Numbered from the stretch's first letter, positions 26,734 to 34,831 are shown. The stretch is DNA of 64,000 nt from Pseudonocardiaceae bacterium YIM PH 21723 (GCA_003600225.1 QZFT01000111.1:121102-185101), one strand, 5' to 3'. Translations and numbers: made by a program. Notes: generated from the sequence alone by a model not told the origin.

Positions 26734-26969
26734 GGACGAACCTCGGATCCGGTGCCCTCGCTCGCGCACACCCGGATCGCCCGCGTCGCAGCGTCGTAGG
26801 CGAGCAGCGTGATATCGGTGCATTCCGGGTGTGCGCTTGAGGCTGTCAGCTCGGCGCCGCCGGGGATGTGTCTCAGGTAGATCGCGAAGCACGCGGCCAG
26901 CAGAAGCTGCGCACCGGCGGGAAATGCGGAGGTGGAGCGGACGGCGTCATCCAGACGACTCATGACCAT
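26730..26969 (-). CDS. small protein coupled to STAND-B
   Basis: A 79-residue protein from ATG 26969 (or 26963). It has one hydrophobic segment (GAQLLLAACFAIYLRHIPGG, about 19-38) and a hydrophilic second half (PECTDITLLAYDAATRAIRVC). Its stop overlaps the GTG of STAND-B, so translation is coupled. No good ribosome site is visible. It could be the sensor or effector partner of the STAND pair; no family recognised. Confidence 0.6.
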   Translation of the reverse strand: MVMSRLDDAVRSTSAFPAGAQLLLAACFAIYLRHIPGGAELTASSAHPECTDITLLAYDAATRAIRVCASEGTGSEVRP

Positions 26970-27015
26970 AAACCCAGTTCAGGAAGGGACAGCGTGAAAG
27001 TGGTGGGCCGGAAAT

Positions 27016-27052
27016 GGGTGGCTGGCCGTATCGGGGTTTCGGCCAGCCACCC
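27016..27052 (-). terminator. 13-bp-stem hairpin, first of two
   Basis: GGGTGGCTGGCCG (27016-27028) pairs perfectly with 27040-27052 around 11 bases. On the minus strand it follows the second hairpin (27059-27112) and sits 47 bases before the 79-residue gene, so it may attenuate read-through into the STAND genes. Confidence 0.75.
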
Positions 27053-27058
27053 GCATCA

Positions 27059-27112
27059 GGGAGCCCGCGCCCGCGACGGCACCGCAGCAGAAACAGCGGG
27101 CGCCGGGCTCCC
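27059..27112 (-). terminator. long hairpin after the 40-residue microprotein gene
   Basis: GGGAGCCCG (27059-27067) pairs with 27104-27112, and inside it GCCCGC pairs with GCGGGC, leaving a loop of about 20 bases. It lies 9 bases beyond the microprotein stop. Together with the next hairpin it forms a double barrier between the microprotein and the STAND operon. Confidence 0.7.
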
Positions 27113-27120
27113 TCATCGCG

Positions 27121-27243
27121 CTATGCAGCCGCCGGCGAGGCGCCGGTGCTCGGCGACGCCGCGATCCATGTGGCGGCGATGGCCGCGGTCGTTGCCAGCA
27201 GAAGGGCGAGGTAGCCGTAGCCGAAGGCGGTCGTCATGCTCAT
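27121..27243 (-). CDS. 40-residue membrane microprotein
   Basis: ATG 27243, with AAGGAG seven bases upstream, opens a 40-residue protein: one membrane helix (GYGYLALLLATTAAIAATWI, about 8-27) and an Ala/Ser/Pro tail. The strong ribosome site and the two hairpins directly downstream suggest a highly expressed short message with limited read-through into the STAND genes. It is 96 bases downstream of the 131-residue unknown gene. Confidence 0.6.
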   Translation of the reverse strand: MSMTTAFGYGYLALLLATTAAIAATWIAASPSTGASPAAA

Positions 27244-27339
27244 CGGTGTTCTCCTTGGATTCGATGGGGATCAAGCGCGGAGCGCCGGAGGGCGTTCCGC
27301 CCGCGGCGGCCGAAGCCGCCGAAGCCTGAGGTGCGGGTG

Positions 27340-27735
27340 TTATCCGGGGCGTCTGCCCGAGATCCACTGGTTCTCGGGGCCGTCGAGCAGCAGGGAGTAG
27401 TCCCCCCGTTCTGCGGTGGCGGCCCAGATCGCGGCCAAGAGGACCGGCGTCTTGACGTGCCAGTCCAGGGTCACCAGGGTCAGCTCGTCGGTGTCACCGG
27501 TGAGGCCGCTGTACTGCGCGACTTCCCCGCGACCGTGCAGCGGCAGGATCACCTGGTGCATGATCTGGCCGACCTGACGGACTAAGGCGCCCTCGGGGTA
27601 ACCCAGCCCGAGCTGCGGATAGACGTAGAAGCCGCGCTTGCGGGCGCCCAGGACCGCGCCGTGCACCTCGACAGGGAACTTCACCGGCAACCCGATCGGG
27701 ATGGGGCCGGTCTGCTCCAGCGCGGCGTCGCTCAT
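27340..27735 (-). CDS. hypothetical protein of the STAND neighbourhood
   Basis: A 131-residue soluble protein; ATG 27735 overlaps the stop of the preceding gene (ATGA), so it is coupled. The sequence is beta-rich in look (KFPVEVHGAVLGARKRGFYV, ELTLVTLDWHVKTPVLLAAI), with no Cys or membrane segment. No family recognised. It is the last of four coupled genes upstream of the microprotein. Confidence 0.6.
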   Translation of the reverse strand: MSDAALEQTGPIPIGLPVKFPVEVHGAVLGARKRGFYVYPQLGLGYPEGALVRQVGQIMHQVILPLHGRGEVAQYSGLTGDTDELTLVTLDWHVKTPVLLAAIWAATAERGDYSLLLDGPENQWISGRRPG

Positions 27736-28121
27736 GATTGATCACCGCCGGGGACGAACCGGCACAACCGCAGCGCTTCGATGTCCAGTTGTGGGCGGGG
27801 CAGCGAGGGCGGCGTGCAGCACGCCAGCAGGCTCTCCAGCGCCTTACGGGTGGAGTCGTCCCCGCGATACCGGGCGGTCCACGTACCGGAGACACCGTCG
27901 AAGGTGATGATCACCGGCACGTGAAGTTCCTTGGTCAGCTCGTCCGAGAGCCGCTGGGCGTCGGCGCAGACCTCAAGCTCTGGCTCGACCGGTCGCTGAG
28001 TGCTCCAGCTGGGCCGCAGACCAGCCAACAAGGAGTCCACGGCAGCGTGAGCGCGGCCGGGAAGTTCATCGAGACGGGAGCGCAGGTGTCCGGTGTGCCG
28101 GTTCCTGGAGATGGTCGCCAT
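27732..28121 (-). CDS. hypothetical protein
   Basis: A 129-residue protein from ATG 28121, two bases after the stop of the preceding gene. The N-terminal third is basic and helical (NRHTGHLRSRLDELPGRA), followed by LHVPVIITFDGVSGTWTARY, a likely beta hairpin, and a Cys-Cys pair near 103. No family recognised. A longer in-frame start at 28496 is antisense-like shadow of the upstream gene and was not used. Confidence 0.6.
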   Translation of the reverse strand: MATISRNRHTGHLRSRLDELPGRAHAAVDSLLAGLRPSWSTQRPVEPELEVCADAQRLSDELTKELHVPVIITFDGVSGTWTARYRGDDSTRKALESLLACCTPPSLPRPQLDIEALRLCRFVPGGDQS

Positions 28122-28123
28122 GG

Positions 28124-28621
28124 CTATGCGACCACCTTCGGGTTGATCTTCCCGAATCCGTTTCTGCATCCCAGGCAGGGAATGCCTTTCTCGATCCGCC
28201 AGAGCATGGTCTTCAGTTCGAACACCGCTCCGCACACCACCGTGACCTTCTCGGGCACGTCCTGGCCCGGTGTCAGCTGGACGATGTGCAGGGTCGACCT
28301 GAACTCCGTGGTCGAACACGGTGCGAATACCGCGGTCCCCGGCTCCAGGGGTAGGTCCTCGCGCAACCCCCATAGCCACAGCAGCACCTCGTCGGTGCCG
28401 ATGGCCTCCCGTGCGAGGTCGGTCTCCAGCATCGTCTTCAGGGACTGCGCCGTGTACGCGTCGTCCACGTACACCAACCGCTCCGGCGCATCCCACAGGC
28501 GCAGGTAAAACAGCTCCCGGGGACGGTCGAGCTTGGGCAGGACCGGGGAGGCGACGGATGCCGGTTCCGGTTCGGCCTGGACGACCGGTTCAGCACACGG
28601 GATGGACAGGGCCGCGGTCAT
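28124..28621 (-). CDS. hypothetical protein with C-terminal CxxC
   Basis: A 165-residue protein; ATG 28621 overlaps the stop of the upstream gene (ATGA). After a Pro/Ala-rich start it has coherent alpha/beta composition (RELFYLRLWDAPERLVYVDD, VTVVCGAVFELKTMLWRIEK) and ends with CLGC-RNGFGKINPK, a knuckle-like motif. The many paired aromatic residues suggest a ligand- or protein-binding fold. Not recognised. Confidence 0.6.
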   Translation of the reverse strand: MTAALSIPCAEPVVQAEPEPASVASPVLPKLDRPRELFYLRLWDAPERLVYVDDAYTAQSLKTMLETDLAREAIGTDEVLLWLWGLREDLPLEPGTAVFAPCSTTEFRSTLHIVQLTPGQDVPEKVTVVCGAVFELKTMLWRIEKGIPCLGCRNGFGKINPKVVA

Positions 28622-28950
28622 GCGGACATCCCTGCCAGACGGTCAGCACCCGCAGGGGGCACCAACGAGCTCTCCCTGTCCCGCTGCAACGGGATCACCG
28701 GGCCGACAGCAGGCTCTCTGCGCACCTGCAGGCCGCACGCACCCGTACACGGGCCGTCGGCCGCCAGGTGCTGTACCGGCTCGGACTCCACCAGCGGCAG
28801 CGGGATCGGCCCGCGCACACCGCGGTCGCGCCGGGCGCTCCACCATCGCCACGCACAGGTGAAGAGTTCAGGTCCGCTGCTGGCCAGCGCGGTGGCCAGC
28901 AGCGGAAGCAACCAGTTGGCCCACGTCGGCATCACGCGCCTCACCGCCAT
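28618..28950 (-). CDS. small membrane-anchored protein, start uncertain
   Basis: About 110 residues from ATG 28950, or 104 from ATG 28932, which has the better GGTGAGG ribosome site. One membrane helix lies near the N-terminus (NWLLPLLATALASS), followed by a Trp/Arg-rich stretch and a cytoplasmic tail. It overlaps the next gene by ATGA and is the first gene of the cluster that runs down to 22047. Confidence 0.5.
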   Translation of the reverse strand: MAVRRVMPTWANWLLPLLATALASSGPELFTCAWRWWSARRDRGVRGPIPLPLVESEPVQHLAADGPCTGACGLQVRREPAVGPVIPLQRDRESSLVPPAGADRLAGMSA

Positions 28951-29070
28951 ATCCGCGACACGCGGTGATCCGTACGCCACCGGCATCCGGACCAGTGGGG
29001 GCGCCGCGATGTGCGGTGAGGGAGAACTGGGACAATGCGTGCTGACGTACCTCGTGGCATCGGGTCGCAC

Positions 29071-29259
29071 ATGTCCACCTCGCTCTGCCGTCGTCGGTGG
29101 GCGATCACCGGCATGTGCCCGCGATGCCTTGAGGTGGCACGGCCGACGAACGGTCTGGGGGAATCCCCGCCCGCCGGGCCGTGCCACTGGATCTGTCTCG
29201 ACCTGGCAGGGATTGCGGCCCTCCAGGGAGTTCAGACCCCCCGTAAATTTACTACGTAA
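29071..29259 (+). CDS. possible small Cys-rich ORF
   Basis: A 62-residue frame with Cys spacing LCRR...MCPRC...PCHWIC, which could bind zinc. It lies between the divergent STAND cluster and the XRE gene. There is no clear ribosome site, so the call is weak. Confidence 0.3.
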   Translation: MSTSLCRRRWAITGMCPRCLEVARPTNGLGESPPAGPCHWICLDLAGIAALQGVQTPRKFTT

Positions 29260-29270
29260 AATTACAGGGG
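29239..29270. promoter_or_regulatory. AT-rich palindromic operator candidate
   Basis: An unusually AT-rich stretch in GC-rich DNA: CCCC, then the perfect palindrome GTAAATTTAC, then TAC, a near copy GTAAAATTAC, and GGGG. The whole is an imperfect inverted repeat about 125 bp before the XRE-type regulator start, so autoregulation is plausible. Confidence 0.5.
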
Positions 29271-29394
29271 TAAGGCAGCCTTTTGGGTGGTGTCTTGTCG
29301 CGTCTGGTCACGCATAGTTGACCCCGGCGACGCGGCGTCATCAGTCGAGTCGTGTCCGGTGGGTAGCACGCGGCCATCGAATGTGGAGGTAGGT

Positions 29395-30270
29395 ATGGCG
29401 AACGCGGAAGATCCGGCGAAGCAGTGGTCTGCACTGCGATGCCGCCGCGCCTTGGCCGGCCAGCTACGCCACCTGCGCGCCCTGTCCGGCCTGAAGCTGG
29501 AAGAGGTCACGGCAGCGATCGGCAAGAGCGGGGCCGCCATCTCGCGATGGGAGGCCCGCGGCGCCATGCCCAGCCCCGAAGACATCACTGCCCTGGCCGA
29601 GGTCTACCAGGCGCAACATCAACTGCCGACCTTGCTGGAATGGCGCATCGGCGGGGAGAGCAAGGATGGGTGGTTCCAGACCCAACGAGCGTGGCGGACA
29701 TGGTCCAGGGACATGAGCGCCTTCGCGGCAATGGAAGACGCCGCTGACGAACAGCTCATCGTTCAGAACTGCCAGCCTCCCGGCCTGTTTCAAACCAGGG
29801 ACACGGCACGGCAGATCCTGGCGTCGGACCCCAAACGTCCGACATCGCGAGTGATCAACAACCGCCTAGACCTGCGCATGGACCGGTAGGTGATTCTCGA
29901 CCGAGATCCAGCACCGAAGATCAAAGCCATTCTGTGGTGGCCGGTCCTGAAGAACAAAGTCGGCGGACCGGCGGTCATGCGAAACCAGCTCCAGCACCTG
30001 CTCGACCTGGCGCAGCGGCCGAACATCACCATCCAAGTACTGCCAGAAGACGAATTCCACGTCGGCATGACCGGCAACTTCACCGTGTTCGCCTTCGACG
30101 ATGCCGAACCGGACGTTGTCGCGCTGCCCGCACGCGATGAACTGCGCCTCATCGAAGAAAAGACGTCCGCCGACGCGTACACCAGCGATTTTCTCGTTCT
30201 CGAAGAACAAGCGCACCCGCCCCTCGACACTCTCGACATCATTCGTACCCGCATCAAGGAGATCGGATGA
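29395..30270 (+). pseudogene. XRE/DUF5753 regulator interrupted by an in-frame TAG
   Basis: The first part (29395-29889, 164 residues, GGAGG ribosome site) has an N-terminal helix-turn-helix (LRALSGLKLEEVTAAIGKSG) and the beginning of a DUF5753 ligand/partner domain (WSRDMSAFAAMEDAAD). It stops at TAG 29887-29889. The same frame resumes at once with GTG 29890 and gives the rest of DUF5753 (VMRNQLQHLLDLAQRPNITI and the usual FVLPED-like and ALPARDE blocks) to 30270. In relatives a Gln codon is common at this place, so CAG to TAG is the simplest change. It is followed by its usual partner, a DUF397 gene. Confidence 0.75.
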
Positions 30271-30692
30271 AGACACCTGGCCCCCGCGATCTCCCGTGGA
30301 TCACGTCGTCCTACAGCGCTGACGACGACAAGTGCGTGGAAATTGCCGCCCTTCCTGCCGCAGGACTCGTTTTTGTGCGGGACTCCAAGAACCCGGACGG
30401 AGGTACCTTGAGATTTCCTCAAGAGTCGCTCGATGTCTTCGTTCAGGCTTTCGCCCGGCGAGGACCGGCTCGCCGCCTGGTGCAGGTGAAGGTCGTCAAG
30501 CCCTGCCGTATCCGCTACAGCGCACTGCGGAAGCGGATCGTTCAGCGTGCGCCGGCGAACCTTCCACTGCCCGCCGCGCGCCGTCGGCCGGTGCCCGCTG
30601 GCCTGCGCCGGGCGGCTCGGCTCACCGCAAACCGGCCCGTAGGAGTTGTGCCGCTCGCCGTTCGATTTGACCTGGTGAACCGCCCGGGCTGA
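30267..30692 (+). CDS. DUF397 protein with an unusually long tail
   Basis: The ATG overlaps the regulator stop (ATGA). Residues 8-66 are a typical DUF397 domain: WITSSYSADDDKCVEIA, VFVRDSKNPDGGTLRF and a C-terminal LDVFVQAF block. Family members normally end there at 60-70 residues. Here the frame runs on to 141 with a basic, low-complexity tail, which suggests loss of the original stop. Such proteins act with XRE-DUF5753 regulators in actinomycete development and antitoxin-like systems. Confidence 0.75.
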   Translation: MKTPGPRDLPWITSSYSADDDKCVEIAALPAAGLVFVRDSKNPDGGTLRFPQESLDVFVQAFARRGPARRLVQVKVVKPCRIRYSALRKRIVQRAPANLPLPAARRRPVPAGLRRAARLTANRPVGVVPLAVRFDLVNRPG

Positions 30693-31316
30693 ACCAAGCT
30701 AGATCGGCCTCGGCGCCAGGACTCAGCAGAGCGTCCGGGCTCGGGGCCGATCACCTTCCGGTGGAGTGAGGCCGCCAACTTCCTCGGAGCGTGGCTCTGC
30801 CCTCGTTGCGACGAACGGCAGGCGGGATTTCCGCCGATACTACTGGCTCCCGCTCACTCCTAGCACTAATGTTCGATCCGTGGAGGAGAGAGCCGGTGCG
30901 TATCGGGTCATGCAATCGCCAGTGGCGGTGCTGGCCAACCTTGCGGATGCGTTCCCGCCGTCGCTGAGGTGGGGAGATCAGACATCGATGCGAGTGCGCG
31001 CCGAGAGAGCCCGGTTCCACCGGCAGATGCCCGCCACCATGCAGGGGTGGATCCAAACCGGTAGATCGGAGTATGGATCGCCGCGCTGCAACTGCCCCTG
31101 TTCAATGGGCGTGGCGAGATCATTGCCACCGTTGGTCACCTCGTGGCGCAGATCAGGTCGAGCGCGTCGGCTCGGCGACACCGCAGTGGACGAACGCCCG
31201 GTCGACGCCTGCGGCTGTTCACCACGGACCCGGTGCGCAATGACGTGCCGTGCCCTGCTGCTGCACCCCGACCTGCCGCCGGACATGCCATAGTTGAGCT
31301 CTCGAACTGAGTTTCG
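30693..31316. other. 624-bp gap, possible decayed gene
   Basis: No confident gene. A plus-strand frame from GTG 30880 has a plausible first half (SPVAVLANLADAFPPSL) but turns into Arg/Cys-rich, shadow-like sequence. A strong GGAGGAGAG lies at about 30882. The stretch may be a remnant. Confidence 0.35.
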
Positions 31317-31331
31317 ATGACGGAGTGTGGC

Positions 31332-31664
31332 ATGGAGTGGATGGCGAAGCTGATCGGCGGGGTGCTGACCGGCGAAATGCTGACGATGGAGATCGCCGCC
31401 GACGGGACTCCGCCCGGCGAGATCGAAGTGACCACCGGACCGGATACACCGTGGGCGGCGACCCCGGCCAGCGGCCCGGGGCGACTGCTCTACCGGCTGT
31501 GGAACAGCTTCCCGGCGACCTGCACCGTCGAGTATCGCTTCGCCGAGCAGCTGGAGTTCTGGCCGCTCACCAGCACAGAATGCAGCCCCCGGGGACACGG
31601 TCCGAACTGCCGCTCGCCATGGATGCGCCCCGGCAACCACGATCGTTCAGCACCGACTACCTGA
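31332..31664 (+). CDS. small hypothetical protein
   Basis: A 110-residue frame from ATG 31332 (MEWMAKLIGG); ATG 31317 is also possible. The first 80 residues look genuine (GEMLTMEIAADGTPPGEIEV, RLLYRLWNSFPATCTVEYRF), beta-rich, with one Cys there; the last 25 are basic and disordered. No ribosome site of note. Not recognised. Confidence 0.45.
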   Translation: MEWMAKLIGGVLTGEMLTMEIAADGTPPGEIEVTTGPDTPWAATPASGPGRLLYRLWNSFPATCTVEYRFAEQLEFWPLTSTECSPRGHGPNCRSPWMRPGNHDRSAPTT

Positions 31665-31805
31665 CCAGGCGGCGAACCCGCGATGGTCCCGCTGTTCACA
31701 GCGAAGGATGGAGGACGACGACCAGCACGCTGGAGACGGTCGTTTCCAGGTCATCGATCAGCACCTTGAGTAGCCTGTCGCCCAGTACGAACAGGGGGAC
31801 GATCA

Positions 31806-32321
31806 GTGGCAACACAGCCGGTCGAGCACCGTGCCTTCACGGTCGCGGAGGTCGTGGGAGCGTTCGCGGGAGCCTGTTGCGGGATCGGCCTGGCATCCAG
31901 CGCGGCGTCGGCGGTGTGGCCCGACCAGTGGATGACGCTGGTAGGCCCCGCGGTCTTCATCAGCAGCCTTGCCGGCTGGGCGGTCGGTCATGGGGCCGAC
32001 CGCAGAAGTCGCAGTGGCCCTGTGGCCGCGATCGTTGTCGGCATGGTGGCCGTCGTGCTGTGCGCTCACCTGGGACGCTTGGTGCAGCAATGGATCTACC
32101 CGCCGGCCGACCAGCTGCTGGCCGAGTACGGCAACGGGTGCCTGCTGCGGGAGCCGGTGCGGGCCGAGCACGGATTCGCCCTGGAGTCGCAGGGCGTCAT
32201 CGTGCCCCTGTCCGGCGCCGAGCCGAACCTGAGGTTCCATCGATCCGCCCGGGCGTTCGGTGTCCTGGTGCCTGCCGATGACCAGACCCGCCACCGTGTC
32301 GCCGAGTTGCACTGCGGATAA
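31806..32321 (+). CDS. membrane protein, hypothetical
   Basis: A 171-residue protein from GTG 31806 behind GGGGGAC. It has about three membrane helices (about 12-38, 43-62 with GPAVFISSLAGWAV, and 72-90 with AAIVVGMVAVVLCAHL), then an extracytoplasmic or cytoplasmic tail of 75 residues. There is no recognised motif. It stands upstream of a small coupled gene pair on the same strand. Confidence 0.6.
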   Translation: MATQPVEHRAFTVAEVVGAFAGACCGIGLASSAASAVWPDQWMTLVGPAVFISSLAGWAVGHGADRRSRSGPVAAIVVGMVAVVLCAHLGRLVQQWIYPPADQLLAEYGNGCLLREPVRAEHGFALESQGVIVPLSGAEPNLRFHRSARAFGVLVPADDQTRHRVAELHCG

Positions 32322-32397
32322 ATCCGCCGCCAGCAGATCGTCGTTCTGTGTCGTTGTACGCAGACAACCCCACTCCGCGCGGGCAATGCTCACGATC

Positions 32398-32553
32398 ATG
32401 ACGCCTCACCACCAGCAACGCGACCCGTCCATACTCGAAGCGGTCCTCGTCGAGCACCGCGCCGGCCAGGCCGCCGAGCTCCGCCTCACCGACGTGACCG
32501 GGAAACGCGCGGCTGGCCAGAACCGCGCTCGAGTGTGGTTGGCAGCAGCATGA
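32398..32553 (+). CDS. small protein coupled to the next gene
   Basis: A 51-residue frame (MTPHHQQRDPSILEAVLVEH...) from ATG 32398, or from ATG 32386; its stop overlaps the next start (ATGA). It is hydrophilic and probably helical. The overlap is the main support, as the ribosome site is weak. Confidence 0.4.
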   Translation: MTPHHQQRDPSILEAVLVEHRAGQAAELRLTDVTGKRAAGQNRARVWLAAA

Positions 32554-33059
32554 ACACCAGGACGGTGAAGGCGCTGGCCCTGTTCGGGGCGCTGCAAGCC
32601 GCCTGGAGCGATGTGCACCCCTTCTGCGACCAGATCCTGCAAAGCTCGCGGGACGCCATGAAGAAAGGCAACCCCGGCTGGGAGGGCCGTCGACACTGCG
32701 TCCGGCATGTCGTCACCTACTCGGCTGGGCAACTCGTTGCCGCGGTAGCAGTAACCCGGACCCTCGGTTTCCGCGTTTCGCCGCGCGGGTTACTGGCCGG
32801 GACAGCGATCAACGCGCTGACACACTTCGTGATCGACAGGCGCGAGCCGTTGAAGAAAGTCCTGCGTAGCAGGCTGATCGGCCTCGGCGGCTACCTTGAT
32901 CACGCCACGGTGCAGCGCCGCCCGGGCGTAGTGGACGAAGCCGGTCCGGGAACCGCGTTCACCGAATGCGACCAGGCCGCCCACCGATTGATCAGCGTGT
33001 TCGCCTCGTTGACGACGACCTGGCTCGCGACTCGCGCTCGCAGATCGTGGTGGAGCTGA
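32550..33059 (+). CDS. conserved accessory-element type protein
   Basis: A 169-residue protein with a weakly hydrophobic middle (YSAGQLVAAVAVTRTLGF, GLLAGTAINALTHFVID), then RREPLKK and the block GYLDHATVQRRPGVVDEAGP. From memory, similar YLDHxTVQRRPGVVDE blocks are found in small proteins of actinomycete integrative elements and plasmids; this is recollection, not a search. The function is unknown. Its 3' end converges with, and may overlap, the frameshifted gene on the other strand. Confidence 0.65.
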   Translation: MNTRTVKALALFGALQAAWSDVHPFCDQILQSSRDAMKKGNPGWEGRRHCVRHVVTYSAGQLVAAVAVTRTLGFRVSPRGLLAGTAINALTHFVIDRREPLKKVLRSRLIGLGGYLDHATVQRRPGVVDEAGPGTAFTECDQAAHRLISVFASLTTTWLATRARRSWWS

Positions 33060-33391
33060 CGATTCAGCTCCACCATCCTCACCAGGTGCGCCCTGGTCCC
33101 GGGCGCCGCAGGCGTGCTGCTGTGCAGCGCGCCAGGCACGCCGGGGCGGTCCGAGAGACCGTCGAGGCTGCTCCGCCGCCGTTCGAGATCCGCCACCGTT
33201 TCCCGCAGCGCCGCGGAGCTGGGCGCATCAATGCTCGGCGGAGGAGGAAGGGAACGCAACAACCTGGATCGAAGATCGACAACCTGGACATACAGTGCGT
33301 TCGCAAGGTCGTCGGCAGTTGTGACCGCGTGGCGGAGAATATCGGTGACGACGTGCGCTTGCCCCGGTTCCGTACATGAAGGGGCAGGGGA
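32900..33391 (-). pseudogene. displaced C-terminal part of the frameshifted gene
   Basis: Right after an in-frame TAA near 33392, a frame opens without a start codon and reads AHVVTDILRHAVTTADDLAN, VADLERRRSSLDGLSD and then the tail motif RPGVPGALH shared with the intact family member. It has no ribosome site of its own. The last 160 bases overlap the convergent gene and may be meaningless. Confidence 0.5.
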
Positions 33392-34331
33392 TTAGGTGGC
33401 TCCACCAGCGGTTATTCGCGTTCACCTTCAATTCGAGCATCAGCCTGGAGCCCGGCGTGACATGGTTGGCGAATCGCCCAACCTCGAACTCCAGGCCACG
33501 CCAGAGGTACCGTCCGGTCCCGGCATGGCGCCCTTGTTGAACGGCCTGGACCGTAGGTGCGATGGCCGCCGCGACGGCATCGAATTCCAACGGCTCCGGC
33601 TGGTAGACCGTGTCGTCGGTACTGCTGTTGTACGCACGCGCGATGTAGCGCAACGCATGCACCCGCGCCCGCAGGTTGTCGATCTCCGGGTGGGGCCCAG
33701 CTTCGGTCGAACCGGTCCTATTGGCGATCTCGCCCAGCCATGTCTCATGGTCAGCCAGCTCGGCTTGGAGCTCGGGGATGTCGGCTTCCGGTCGCCGCTC
33801 GATCGGCTCGATGAGCAAACCGCCTCGGGTCAAGATGTCCGCGAATGCCTGGAAACCAGGCTGATTAGCGGTTGGCGAGAACTCCGTCTCGAACCGGAGC
33901 GGGCCCAGTACGTACTTGGTCACCGGCAGTGCCACATCGTGGAGCCACCAGGTACCTGCGGCTTCCCAGTTCCATTGGCTGCCGTCTTCGTGCTGACGTG
34001 ACAGGTAATTCCAGATCACCGCCTTGCAGGCATCCTCATAACTGGAAGGATCTTGAACTGCCATGCCCTCGGCGTGAGCACGACGAAGCAGCGCTGCTGG
34101 AGTGAGCGGGGTGTTCGCCGCCGTGTCGCCCCGGTTCAGTTCGATGGACAAGGGCCGGACAACCTGTTCGAACTTCCCGACTTTGAGCAGACCGACCACT
34201 GCCTTGGTAGCCAAGATGGCGACCTCGAAGTGCCTGGTGGTGCTCGTCGTGTTCGCGAGATCAGACCAGGACACCGTTATGCCCAATGCCCTACCTGAGG
34301 CTACGGGCTCGCCGGATTCTGCCGCTGTCAT
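33228..34331 (-). CDS. member 1 of the PGxPGAxH-tail family, probably frameshifted
   Basis: A 367-residue frame from ATG 34331 with a GGGGA ribosome site. Residues about 115-330 resemble the product of 50187-51737 (blocks WWLHDVALPV / WWTELALLGS, HALRYIARAY / LALASIARDH, and LEFEVGRF...LMLELKV). The last 45 residues are Cys/Arg-rich and look out of frame. From about 33391 a second frame continues with good composition (see 32900-33391), so a frameshift near the C-run at 33380-33395 is likely. Function unknown. Confidence 0.55.
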   Translation of the reverse strand: MTAAESGEPVASGRALGITVSWSDLANTTSTTRHFEVAILATKAVVGLLKVGKFEQVVRPLSIELNRGDTAANTPLTPAALLRRAHAEGMAVQDPSSYEDACKAVIWNYLSRQHEDGSQWNWEAAGTWWLHDVALPVTKYVLGPLRFETEFSPTANQPGFQAFADILTRGGLLIEPIERRPEADIPELQAELADHETWLGEIANRTGSTEAGPHPEIDNLRARVHALRYIARAYNSSTDDTVYQPEPLEFDAVAAAIAPTVQAVQQGRHAGTGRYLWRGLEFEVGRFANHVTPGSRLMLELKVNANNRWWSHLIPCPFMYGTGASARRHRYSPPRGHNCRRPCERTVCPGCRSSIQVVAFPSSSAEH

Positions 34332-34630
34332 CTGTCCCCAACGATCGTCATGCCAACCAGTCCAAATACCGCCAAGCACCCTACGTGCGATCGCCTACCT
34401 GGTTTGTGCCCCTGCGCAGGGGGCATCGAGCTGGCCGGATCACCGTGGCGTGCCTGCGCGGCTGACTCACCGCCGGATCTGGACCGCCATCCATCGAGAT
34501 AGATCCGAGAAGAACACGGGTCGCAGCCGTTCTCCGATCGCCCGTCCGTCAGGTACTCGATGGACAACGTCGGCCGCTGTTCAACAGCCGGACCGGTCGA
34601 CACCGACTCTGCAGGAAGAAGGCGAGAGCG

Positions 34631-34831
34631 ATGGAACATGAAACGCCGGCACAGCAGTACCTGCGCCGATGGGCGCAAGCAGTGATCGACATGATCATCC
34701 TGGACATGATCAACAGGGTGTTGATCGCGGTGGTGGCCCGTCAGATCCATGCGATCGTTCAGGATGTGATGAGGGATCTGCTCACCACCGGAGGTTGCGC
34801 CCCGCCCCGGCAACCGCCTGCTGCCCCGTGA
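34631..34831 (+). CDS. small helical protein
   Basis: A 66-residue frame from ATG 34631 with a weak GAAGG upstream. The sequence (WAQAVIDMIILDMINRVLIA...IHAIVQDVMRDLL) would form long amphipathic helices, ending in a Pro-rich tail. It could be a coiled-coil or membrane-surface microprotein. Not recognised. Confidence 0.4.
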   Translation: MEHETPAQQYLRRWAQAVIDMIILDMINRVLIAVVARQIHAIVQDVMRDLLTTGGCAPPRQPPAAP

